From Pisolithus tinctorius (lineage: Eukaryota; Basidiomycota; Agaricomycetes; Boletales; Pisolithaceae): a stretch of DNA of 64,000 nt. The notes below the pieces were generated by a model, which was not told the DNA's origin, made no database searches, and worked only from the letters and a program-made list of their open reading frames with translations. The stretch is taken from the NCBI GenBank assembly GCA_024663395.1, contig JANFAH010000064.1, forward strand, positions 237,909 through 301,908, written 5' to 3'. The position numbers and the translations under genes are program-made. Below, one piece after another: positions 1-9,999 of this stretch (positions within the stretch are counted from its first letter, which is position 1; each line of letters begins with the position of its first letter).

Positions 1-1635
1 ATTCGCGCGGGGAGACCGAGGATCGCAGCCGCAGTCATGCGATAGCAAGGAAAACAGATCCGAAATATGCATATATCAAAGATCACAGGACAGAAATGCA
101 GTGTGGCAAGGACGAGGCGTGTTCGGAACTTCGCATCATACACCTGCGCTTCTAACAATAAGCTGAAGTGTGGTGGTACGAAGCGCAGCCGCGGACGAAA
201 CTGTGTTCTGCTTGGAAAGTTTAAAAATGGATGAGAACGCGCTATACAAATGGAGACGGAAGCTAATAATAATATGCTACTGAGTGATTCTCAAAAATGA
301 ACGGATGCATGTTAGATGAGCTTCCTGGGATGGGAAAATGGTGTAGTACAGGCAACACGACCCGGGAGTGCCAGGGTTCCGTCATACTCATAGTCGGTCA
401 TATACCTACATCAGGTTCGGTCATTTTGCAAACACCTTGTGATATCCGCGGAAGGCGGCCTTGAGTCACAAGAACGAGTTCAGGAGGGTGGGATGCGGAG
501 CAAGTCTCGCTCTAGACTCCCGCGACCATGACAGAATCGATAGATGGGTTCTTGGTTATCTTCAACTGTGCCTAGAAGTTCAAATCCGGGATTTCGATAT
601 GTACCATAATCAACGATTGTGACCAGCCTTGGAATGATGTTGATAGGCGGGTATGCGGAAACATGAAATTGTACATGAGCGTCATACCAGGTCAGCACGT
701 CGGAATTTAGCCACGGTCGTGGATGTACTCGAAAAGATCCCGTTGCCGAGGACTTTTTTCATTTTATGCAGTAAGATATGTGGGGTTGTTCTATTAGAGT
801 TATCATACGATGCGGCTCACCTTGGTTTGAAGTGGCTTAAAACATTTGCCTGATTAGTAATCTGTACCCGACTACGGCTGCAGTGGTGCCGTGCTTGTTA
901 GAACTTGCTACGTGCAAGATGGAAATTGGGCAGTCTGCTGTGGCTGGCTGATCGTTTGCGCGAGGTCATTGCCGAGTCTTGCTTGAGATGATCGGAGAAT
1001 GTCAAACGAGATTCGGACACCCCCATTGTCTGACACGTGTAACTTGACTGCAGCAGTTGGATTCCGATGCTGCAGACTACGTGTAACTTTGCTGATGGCC
1101 ACTCACTGGCGGGGAACTGACTACCGCTTGTGTCTGACTCGGACATCGCCCTCAGAGCTAGGGGTTCTCACAGAGTTGCGACTTTCGGAATGCAGGTTCT
1201 CTTGCACCCCCCATGCGTTCTCCAGTGGTAATATTTTTGGCATATTCGTGAGTTCTTTATTTGTACAGAAGCTTACAGCTGAACCAGTCCCCGACATGTT
1301 GTGCACTCCACCCAGCGCTGTGTCACCCGAGAATCTGGGGTCGTGCTTTGATGTTCGGAAACGGAGCACGGTTCACGTGTAGTTCTCCTGGGTTTTCCAT
1401 GAGACGCTTTCAATATGGTATACCGAGGTTTCTCCTACACTGGCTGCGTCCGTGCCGCTTTCCTTCTCCGTGAACATCCACCATTTGCTGTGAAACAAAC
1501 ATTACCCTACATGGGATGTGGATATTCGATCCGACAAGGTATGGCTAATAAAAGGCTTGACATACTGTCCGTGGCTTTACTCCCCCAGCCTGGTCTTGTT
1601 CGGTCACCGGCATCCCTCAACTACCAGTAACGAGC
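1..1635. other. No recognisable gene; left-edge flank
   Basis: Only short open frames occur here, on both strands, and none gives a protein block I recognise or can join across plausible splice sites. It probably holds the promoter of the membrane oxidoreductase gene starting at 1636, and possibly the end of a gene outside the window. I see no tRNA and no repeat array. Confidence 0.4.
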
Positions 1636-3841
1636 ATGTCCTGCGCACCCTATGGCGATGCTGAAAAGGGGACGCTAGAGATCACTTCTCCCCAGGTCAC
1701 TGTTGGCCACGACTTGACAAATGAAAAGAAGCCCATCGAAATTGACGTCTTTCCTGTCCGGTCTCTCAAGAGGGATGCTCCAGTGCTGGCTTCAAAGCCT
1801 CCCGCTCGTCTGCCAAAACCTGAGAAGATCAAAGCTTCCAACTACGTTCTCTTCATTATCTGGTATAACGCATACCGGTCGGTACGAACGATTCAAGGCT
1901 TCTTTCCACTATTCTGAGCACCCGTAGGCGGTTTTTCACTGTCGTGTTTACCCTCAATTTCGTTGGACTTGGTTTTGCCATAGCTGATCTCTGGCCCTAT
2001 GCAAAGAAGTATCCTGGTGCACTGGTCCTTGGTAACCTGAACTTCGCCGTGCTTATGCGCAACGAAGTGTTCGGTCGCATCTTGTATCTATTTGTCAATA
2101 CGTGCTTTGCCAAGGTTAGTCCGCCTATTTGGACGGGCCTTGGTACGCAGGAAATGACGCAGGCACTATGAGTAGTGGACACCTCTTTGGTTTCGCCTGG
2201 GATGCACGTCAGCTCTGCAGGTGTGCTACAACTGTCATAGGACATTTGCCACGACACTCACAGGTTTCATACCAGCATCTGGGAGGGATTCATAGTTCAT
2301 GCGCCGTCTCAGGCATAGCGTGGTTTATTCTCATGCTTGTCAACCAATACAACGCAAGGCATCTATACGATAGCTCTGTCCTCGTATTTGGTGTCATTAC
2401 AGTCATCTTGTTATTTATCACGCTGCTTGCAGGATTGCCATGGGTTCGTAACACTCACCACAAGCGAGTATCTATTGTTCCCTTCACACTTTTGTTGCTT
2501 ACTTGTAAATTCTCTCACTGCAGTGTCTTTGAACGCAGCCATCGGTTTTTTGGATGGTCCGCTCTGATCTCAACTTGGGTCCACACGCTTGTGTCCAATT
2601 TACACGATGTAGCCGACGGAAGGTGGGGTCATACTGTTATCTATGTCATCCGTCAACAAACCTTCTGGTATAATATGAGTACGACTGTCTTGTGAGTATA
2701 ATCCCTCTGTTTCTGCCGGCGTGTCCAAAAAATAATCTTTCTCAGTATTTTCTTACCTTGGTTTTGCACAAGGAAGGTACGAGTAGATGTCGAACTCGCA
2801 AGCGTTCTCTGGATTAAAGTCACTCCGGAAAGTGAATTAAACTTTGTCAGCCCTCCCCAAAGGTAGCTGTGCTTCGTTTTGAACGTGGGATGCAACAGGG
2901 CCTTCTCGCCCGTATCAGTCGCACTGCTATCATGGAGTACCATGCCTTTGGCATCATCTCGTGTGTATTATTTCACACTGTCGACTTGGCTGCCTCTGAT
3001 TTTTTTCAGTGAAGGAAAACACGCAAAGTATCATTACTTGATATGCGGTGTCCAAGGTTGTCCAGTTTCCCCCACGGAATATCTATGTGGTCCTCAAACA
3101 TTTTTGTAGGTGACTTTACTAAAGGCCTGGTCAACAATCCTCCGAGAATGATCTGGACCCGTGAACTCAAGGTAAATCTACCCCGTACGTAGTCTTGCAT
3201 TAGTTCATCACCACATGTGGTGCAGTTCGCCGGAGTCTCCAATACCTCAACATTATACAAGCGTGGCATCCGTATTTGCACGGGAACTGGTCTGGGTGCT
3301 GCCCTGTCCACTTGCATCCAGTCGCCTAACTGGTGAAAACTCGATTCATTTGTAGATCTGACGTGGCACTGATTAACGTTTATCTTCTTTGCAGGTACCT
3401 CATTTGGATTGGTATGCCAGCTTTACCTGTTGTTTGCCTCGCGTTGATACCGGAATTCCTGTCCATCAGGGTCGGATCAAGAGAAGACCTTTGGGCCAAC
3501 TATTAGTGGTCTCATTCACCGGCACATAGGTCCGGAACGTCTTCTCCTGTGGGACAGCAAGGAGCGGGGTGGGCGTCCAGATACGATGAAGATCTTGAGG
3601 GAAGCATATTATTATTGGCAGGCTGAAGGTACACCCATAACTTGCTGGCGATTATCGAGAGATATGCTGAGGTTGACCCAAGTGGTCTTCATTACCTCTA
3701 ATTACATTGGAAATGCAGAAATCCAGCAAGGGTGCAAGTCCCTTGGCATTCCAGCCTTTGGCACACTCTGGGACTTCGTAAGCCACACCGTTTACTCCTC
3801 CCCTAATCTACAATCCTGGCTTACATGCTTATTCTCAGTGA
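1636..3841 (+). CDS. TmpA/TmpL-like integral membrane oxidoreductase
   Basis: Encodes about 495 aa of the fungal TmpA/TmpL-like family, membrane proteins with a C-terminal ferredoxin-reductase-like nucleotide-binding half (TmpA of Aspergillus acts in conidiation signalling; this is family knowledge). The N-terminal half has several hydrophobic segments (about residues 70-270), with blocks such as VLGNLNFAVLMRNE, QHLGGIHS and WVRNTHHNVFER. The C-terminal half has RICTGTGLGAAL and WIGSDQEKTFGPTISGL, and ends IPAFGTLWDF. Exons: 1636-1877, 1928-2114, 2176-2220, 2276-2463, 2524-2691, 2746-2803, 2851-2960, 3010-3056, 3110-3171, 3226-3332, 3395-3411, 3470-3628, 3683-3777, 3839-3841. Phases agree throughout. 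Oddities: the intron at 2464-2523 has a GC donor, and the last exon appears to be the stop codon alone. The start at 1636 is the least certain point. No adenylation domain precedes it, so it stands alone. Confidence 0.85.
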
Positions 3842-4331
3842 CCACGTGGTATGTTGATGGCTTCTGCTTCCGAAGGAGCACAGGCTTTGCTACGCAACAC
3901 CCATTCACATATACAAGCACTCGTGGAATTTACAAGTCTTCGCATGGATCTATGTACTTTCGGCTTTATCCGAAGTACAGATGCTTGTGTGGCTTCCCAA
4001 GGGAGAGGTTTTTTCTTCGCAACCTGTCCGTGTGGTGGTCGGCTTGGTATGTAGGAATTCAATTGGATATGCTTCACTTCCACCAGTCAGGTTTAAAGAG
4101 GGAGGGTCTGAATCGGTCCCTTTTTTTCACGGGATACGAGTAATGAATCATAGCATTTACCATATTGAGGCCCTTATCCTCGAGACAGGCGAAGGTGGTG
4201 AATACAACTACAAAACTGACGTGCCAAATGATGGGAGTGAAGATAGAGTCCAGAAGTGCTACGGGACTAAGTTGCAGTGATGTGTTCTCAAGTACTGCCT
4301 TTTAGAAGACAGGCGCACGGAGTGAACTGAG
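3842..4331. other. Intergenic, between convergent gene ends
   Basis: This lies between the stop of the TmpA-like gene and the stop of the ERI1-like gene on the other strand, so it should hold both 3' UTRs. The open frame at 3981-4280 (+) has no recognisable protein content and I do not call it. Confidence 0.5.
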
Positions 4332-5755
4332 TCAAAAGAAATGGTATTCCAACACCTCACCAGGCCTGCCCATCCAGCTCCATCTCCGGTTAGGGTTTAT
4401 TGGTGTGTTCGGCTCCAAACGGATGCCACGACGAGCTAGCTCGATCAAGACGCGAGCAATGTTGCGTGTATCCTGTAGAACCGTGAGTATCGCAGACTTT
4501 AATGCCATAAACCAGTGCGCTGACATCCATTCCACAATGCTGCCTGCCTTGGAACTGGCCTAAACCCAGCACTCTCAGTTGCTGAGGTATGTTCAATGAA
4601 CGAAAGTGATGAGCGGCTGCCAACTAAAAAGGGGTCACGATGACAGTTGTGGATTGTATAGGTGGTAAGTTATTCCGACATACCCTCGTCCGGGCCTGCA
4701 GACCATCAAATGGATCATGTGTTGCCACCCACACTGACACCAATCTACGGACATCAAGAACATCGCCTTTAAGCCATATCGGCATGGGGATCTGGTAAGG
4801 CGCAGAGCATGCGTTAAGTCGTTAGATCCCGGGCCGTTCCACGTTGGAAACTGACTTTCGATATGAAACATTGTTTTACTACAAAGTCCCTTATGTCGAA
4901 AGGACCATCGCTGCACCAACAAATTCTCTGTAAAGTTCTCCCATTCTTGGGATCAACTAGCCCATGTTGGGCGAGAAATTTGGTGAACATCTTGAGAACC
5001 TTGGGAAAGGTGGGTGCAAAGTTGACCTGCGCCTGCGAGACAATTGGTCGGTATCATGAGGTTCCCGAAACGAAGGAGCGGGACAAACTTGGGTTATACC
5101 CGTCAATTCGGTACAGAATTCGGAGAGTTGTGGTCTCCAGGTGGGTTTGACAAAGCTGCGAAACTCATCTACGATCTCCAATTGGCTGGCCATGCCTTTG
5201 GACGATTTATCTTTCCAGCGCAAAAGGCACACAGGCCATTCCTAAAAAGAAATATCGTACGATCAGAAGCATAAACAAGGAATACTGGTAAGCCAGACGG
5301 ACGATGATTTCATTCGGCCAATCAAAGCCTGCGCCTTGTAGACAGGTCGCCTCGACGTCGAGGACAAGAAAAGCATCGTAAGGCTGCTTCACGCGAGCAG
5401 CCTCTATTTGGGCAGTCCAGAAGGACAACTCCCTTGAGACTTTATGAGGGACCGCAGTAGGAAGCTGTGGTCGATCGGAAGTGGGCTGAATCTGTGGCTG
5501 GTAATACCGTGACACGGTGGGCATTTCGGCTTCTGGGGAAGGGGATTGGTGGTGGGTCTTCTGTGCTTGAAAAGACTGAGACGGCTTTAAAGAAATTGGC
5601 TTGGGGACTTCAGCAGGAACTTTCTGTGCGCAACTCCAGCGCCAGATGAGGGCTACAGCGAGGAATACAGCGGATACAGCAAAGAGGGGGCTCCAGGGCA
5701 GAAAAAGCGAGAAAGGGGGAAGAGGATCGGACATGAGGGGTGTCTCGAATGGCAT
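4332..5755 (-). CDS. ERI1: ERI1-type 3'-5' exoribonuclease (DEDDh)
   Basis: Encodes about 376 aa of the ERI1/3'hExo family. In other fungi and animals these enzymes trim small RNAs and histone or ribosomal RNA 3' ends. The DEDDh exonuclease signature is complete: FLVLDVEAT supplies the first D and E, CSDGPFDIRD the next acidic residue, and GRQHCGMDDTRNIARVL the H and final D. A hydrophobic segment near residues 20-40 followed by a Ser/Pro/Gln-rich linker suggests a membrane anchor, which is unusual for the family. Exons (minus strand): 5755-5303, 5241-5089, 5032-4856, 4791-4684, 4623-4525, 4472-4332; all phases agree. A start at the second Met, 5734, is possible. A decayed RSP5 copy lies upstream and the gene converges with the TmpA-like gene. 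Confidence 0.9.
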
Positions 5756-5848
5756 GCAGTTGGCTTGCGGTGCCGGTCAACGCGTGTCCAGCTCATGTGT
5801 GCTCTTTGTTTTTCTTTTCTTCTGGGCCTGCCTCGTTGATAGAAGACC

Positions 5849-5870
5849 ACAACCCATCGGCAGATGCCGA
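5849..5870 (+). repeat. 22-bp direct repeat, left copy
   Basis: The 22 bases here are identical to 8115-8136, and weaker similarity continues for about 20-25 bases on each side. The two copies bracket the RSP5 remnant. This copy lies about 95 bases upstream of the ERI1 start. Confidence 0.85.
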
Positions 5871-6005
5871 GTCCACACAGCAAGTAAGTCGTCAAGCGTC
5901 TTACCTCTCATACTGTGGATAACACGCTCGGTAAACAAAGAGGAGCAGGGGAAAGATATATTGATCTGAAATGGCCATACATAAAGACTATTCTTACACC
6001 ACACC

Positions 6006-8050
6006 GAACGCCTCAAACTGATCCTTGACACGCTTTGAGATGTGATATTCGGCGATATAGTCAACATATTCTTTCTGGTTTTCCTCTGTGACGTTGATTT
6101 CAACACCCACTGGCTTCAGCTTGGCAGTAACGAGTTGCCCTAAACGTTCCTCCGTTGTAGTGAACGTTTCGTCAATTGCATCCGTAATATTATTCTCACT
6201 GTACGAAATTAAGTGAGGTCAAAGATGAAGAAAGAATTAAACGTACCACACCCAAGCGAGACCGTGGTAGAATTCTACGTCGACCGACTCTGAATCTGAC
6301 AGTTTCTTTTTCAAAACCATCTTGTAGAAGCTAACAGTGAAGTAGACATCAACGGAGCGACGATGGAAAATTGAGAGACTAAGGCAACGCCCGATGATTG
6401 AAGTAATCCAAGTGTTCAGGATTGACCCCAGATGCGGGGTTAATCTGCCGAGTATAGTTGTCGCGCGCTAAGTATTCAAAAGCAGGAATAGAAAGGATCG
6501 AACATTTTATTAGAAAGGAGGAAAAAGAACTTCCTGGAAGGAGGCCAATCTGGGATGAGAAGACGACACCCACGTTATACCTGGAACGGTCGCTATGATC
6601 GAGACCATCCTCGCCATCAAACTTGATCATCAGTCGTTTCTTTAGGTCATTAGGTGTCTGCCTCGTGATCTCGGCGTAGCTGTCCTCGAAGGTATGATTA
6701 CGTTGAACTTTAACTTGACAATTGCCAGTTTGCGCTCGCATAGTGGGCTGACTACGGGAACAATTGCATCCAAAGAAGAAGGGAGGTGCGGGCAATCCCA
6801 TGTCGTTATTCGTGTTCTGGTCCACAAAATAGACACGGTGCGTGGTGGAAGTAAGACGAATCTCCCATCCGGAGGACAATGGACTGAGACAGTAGAATAT
6901 TGGAGCCCTTGTCACGAACAGTTCGCCGACGAGGGTGTAACCAGGCTGTCGTGCGAGTGCTATGGTCGACACAATACAGTCGACCTTCTGAAGTGTACCT
7001 CTCCTCCACCCGGTTGGAAGACTGCCAGAGCCAATCATTGTAACCTGCAGCGATAGCGGTAGTTACTGCGCTGGGCAGTGCAGTGGTCGATGGTGTTGGG
7101 TGAGTGGTAGCTTGTGCATTAGCAACATCCACCATGTAATCAACCGGGAGACGACGGAAGCGCAGATCCCTAGCAGCATTGGTCTCGCTGTCTTGGACGA
7201 CATGGTTAATACTCTGGTTGGGACAAGGTTTGTTCCAAGTCGTCATTCGCGTATTGTAATCAACAAAACATGTGCGCCCAAGGGGGTCAAGACGGCGTTC
7301 CCAGCCAGGCAGAAGCGGCCCATTCTGATCCACAGTTGAATTGAAGTCCCCTTGTCGGACATAATCCGCTGATCTGGGTGAAATCCCTGAGGATGACTGG
7401 CTAGTGTCAAAAGAGCCAACGTCACGTGGAGAGAGAGAAATGCCCCAGTCGTCCAGGCACGTTAGCAACATCGTGCACTTGCGAGGGTGGAAGGATCGAG
7501 ACAGGCCAAGAGACGCTGGTTGAGAGGTATCTAATGAGCTTTCCATGGACCTCAAGGTTATCATTATCGTTAAACTTTTTGAGATCGGGAGTAAACATCT
7601 TTGAATGCGGGGAAGCCAACACCCATTCAGGCGTGTGTGTATTACCAGGCAAAAGGCTCACCATGACTACCGAGATCGAGATCTAGGACATCACTGATCC
7701 GCACGTTGACTACGCCAAGGAAACCCTGGTCGCGTCTCTTGAATTTGCGCTGATCCAATATCTGAACGACAACAAACAGAAGACTCTTTGACAATTCTAT
7801 TCAGTTGAGATTTGAGAGATAACGATGGTATCGAGTAAAGCTTCACAAATCACATGTCAAAGCTTCCGTTTCATCAAGGATTAGGAGTTGTCTTGATAAT
7901 GCGCGTCGTATGCATCTGGAAAGCGGAAGGCGCCTCGTTTAGAGAGCCCGTCGGCAGTGACGAGTGAGTTGCAATAGGCATTCAGAAATAGACTCGACGA
8001 GTAACAAGACCCACCCGTTACCCTGACTTTCTTCGCGTTGTAAGGAAAAG
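6006..8050 (-). pseudogene. Decayed RSP5/NEDD4-type HECT ubiquitin ligase copy
   Basis: Remnants of the whole RSP5 architecture can be followed on the minus strand. The C2 domain is near 8050-7650 (ADGLSKR, then [18 protein letters not shown]), three WW domains follow, and the HECT N-lobe is at about 6740-6006 (MRAQTGNCQVKV, NDLKKRLMIKFDGEDGLD, ASGVNPEHLDYF). It is broken: the C2 domain has lost about a dozen residues and carries in-frame stops at 7871-7876 and near 7850. WW2 and WW3 each show a frameshift. The HECT frame ends at about 6006, so the C-lobe with the catalytic cysteine is missing. An intron-like GT...AG stretch remains in the C2 region, so it arose from DNA rather than from a processed mRNA. 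A functional RSP5 is expected elsewhere in the genome. Confidence 0.85.
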
Positions 8051-8114
8051 GATGCTCACAGAGAGTGGCCATCGGACAAAGCGAAATGTCGTCTTTTCCG
8101 CTGGGCCACTGTAG

Positions 8115-8136
8115 ACAACCCATCGGCAGATGCCGA
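8115..8136 (+). repeat. 22-bp direct repeat, right copy
   Basis: Identical to 5849-5870, in the same orientation. It lies about 70 bases upstream of the CMS1 start, just beyond the 5' end of the RSP5 remnant. Confidence 0.85.
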
Positions 8137-8207
8137 ACACAAACCGGAAGTAAAAAAGTCATACAGCAACCGGTCGAGCATACATCAGTCTGGCAGCAGC
8201 GCCAACG

Positions 8208-9317
8208 ATGAGTGCGCACCACCGTGGCGATGACTTGGAGGACGACTACGTGCCAGATGATCTGGTAGCATCATCTGGGGAAGAAGAGGATGCTCTCGCG
8301 TCACACGTTCCTGCCAGTGACGACATTGGCGGCCTTCTGAGCGCGGACGAGGACGCGGAGCAAGAGTCAGCCGCACTAGCAAAGAGAAAGCGGAGAGAAA
8401 AGGAAAAGGAAAGGAAGGCCAAAGTGGGTCGATACGCTTAGCAGTAGAGCACAACCCTCACAGGACGTTTCTCATTCTCCAGAAGAGAAAACTGGTGGAA
8501 ACCAGAGACGACGACGAGGCCCCGTCAGTGGCAGCACAACCTCCACACGAACTCACTGGCTATTTATCCTCCATTCAAGCCAAGGCATTCCCTGCCAAGT
8601 CTACACTGGAGCTTCTGGATATATCTATTCCAGGTGAGCTACGAGGGTCTGGCCTTTCTCTCCTAGGTTTTGATTGAACCACTAGATAGAAACCTCAATT
8701 GTGGACACGACATCATGGACGGAATCGAGGTCATTGGACCGTCTAGTCGAATTCATCATCAAAGGTACATTGCCCAATGCTAGTCCTCCTCGACAACAAA
8801 TCTCTGGTACTTCTCTACAGTCCTTCCACCTCTTCACAAGAGGCTACGGCAGCGGCCGAAAGCCTCTGGCTCACCGACGTTGCTATTCATAGCTGGTGCT
8901 GCCTTGCGGGTGGCGGATATCACCAGAGTTCTCAAGGATAGGAAACTCCGTGGTGAGAAGGGTGGGGACGTTGCTAAGTTGTTTGCCAGACACATAAAGT
9001 TGGAAGAGCATGTTACCTATCTCAGACGGACAAAGATAGGTAGTGCTGCTGGCACGCCGGCAAGAGTTGGCAAATTACTCTGTGAAACAGGTAAGGGTTC
9101 CCAGCAAATATGAAATGTATTGTGCTCAAAGTTCCCAGACGCCCTTTCCGTGGCCCAGCTGACGCACATCATGTTGGATGTCTCTTATCAAGATGCGAAG
9201 AAACGCAATCTATTTGACATACCGGAAACTCGCGATGAAGTTATCCGCTCTGTTCTTGGGGCACCGAAACTGCTCCAAGGCATCAAGGAAGGAAGGATCC
9301 AGGTCGTCTTGTTTTAG
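8208..9317 (+). CDS. CMS1: CMS1/CMSS1 family ribosome-biogenesis protein
   Basis: Encodes 296 aa of the CMS1 family, nuclear proteins associated with the 90S pre-ribosome and the small-subunit processome in yeast. The N-terminus is acidic, then strongly basic (KRKRREKEKERKAK). Then come IPETSIVDTTSW and VLPPLHKRLRQRPKASGSP, the core FIAGAALRVADITRVLKD, and a conserved end (LSVAQLTHIMLDVSYQDAKK, FDIPETRDEV). The core resembles the nucleotide-binding half of DEAD-box proteins without a clear ATPase motif, as usual for this family. Exons: 8208-8423, 8483-8633, 8690-8764, 8821-9090, 9139-9317; phases all agree. The upstream region contains one copy of the 22-bp repeat. Confidence 0.92.
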
Positions 9318-9396
9318 CGGGCGACTACTGCAATACATATTTGGTCTCGTCACATACATAATGCGGCTGCCCGGTGGAAAAGTAGTGTAGCAATTG

Positions 9397-9874
9397 TTAA
9401 AATCCCTTCGGGTTGACTCTCAGCGTCAACTAGAGGGCTTGTCAACATCAGCACGAAAAGTATAAAGGCGTAAATACCGACTCTTGTCCACTTCGGCACC
9501 TTGTGAATGCCCTTACGATAGCCGCTAGAGGTAGGGCTGAATACCGTGTACTTGTCCCGCGGGTGCATTTCATGCTCTTTGGGAAGTTGCAGTGCACGGT
9601 CCTGATGGGAAACAAACCATGGGTACGGTGGAGAAAGCAGTTCACGACGGAACATACCAAGGCATTGCATTGGATGCCGCTTTCCCGGACGGCTTCAATG
9701 ACCGCGTCAACTCTCTTCAACCGCGCACGGGCATTTGCTTTCCTTGTTGGTGACAGTTTCCATGGTACTTTCCTGTCGAATTATTAGAGAGTTTGATGAA
9801 CAACAGAAAGCAAATATACGATACCAAAGCAAACCGCCAGACGAGACGGACGTTGGACGAAACGCACCCAACAT
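9397..9874 (-). CDS. MRPL31: Mitochondrial large-subunit ribosomal protein MRPL31 (mL60)
   Basis: Encodes 105 aa, the size of fungal MRPL31/mL60, a mitoribosomal protein. It starts MLGAFRPTSVSSGGLLW, continues with KANARARLKRVDAVIEAVRE and HPRDKYTVF, and ends GYRKGIHKVPKWTRLTLRVN plus PKGF, which match the family. Exons (minus): 9874-9825, 9772-9658, 9601-9482, 9429-9397, with 50-60 base introns. The start is shared with the family consensus and lies only 125 bases from the divergent SF3A1 start. Confidence 0.93.
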
Positions 9875-9999
9875 GTGTGGTCGGAGGCGGAGGACAGGCT
9901 GGCGGGAACCAATGCCGGCTTCCCATTTCAAACTCCGACTGCCGAGCTCTTTGTGGTACAACCGACAGGGACACGCCTTCGACGATCTCAGCGACAGCC
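9875..9999. promoter_or_regulatory. Divergent promoter, MRPL31 / SF3A1
   Basis: Only 125 bases separate the start codons of two oppositely oriented genes, so both must draw on this interval or on each other's 5' exons. I see no clear TATA box. Confidence 0.6.

Noticed and set aside
9793..9999. In-frame upstream extension of SF3A1 by 69 codons
   Set aside because: It overlaps the first exons of MRPL31 on the other strand and shows no SF3A1-like sequence; the ATG at 10000 is a better start.
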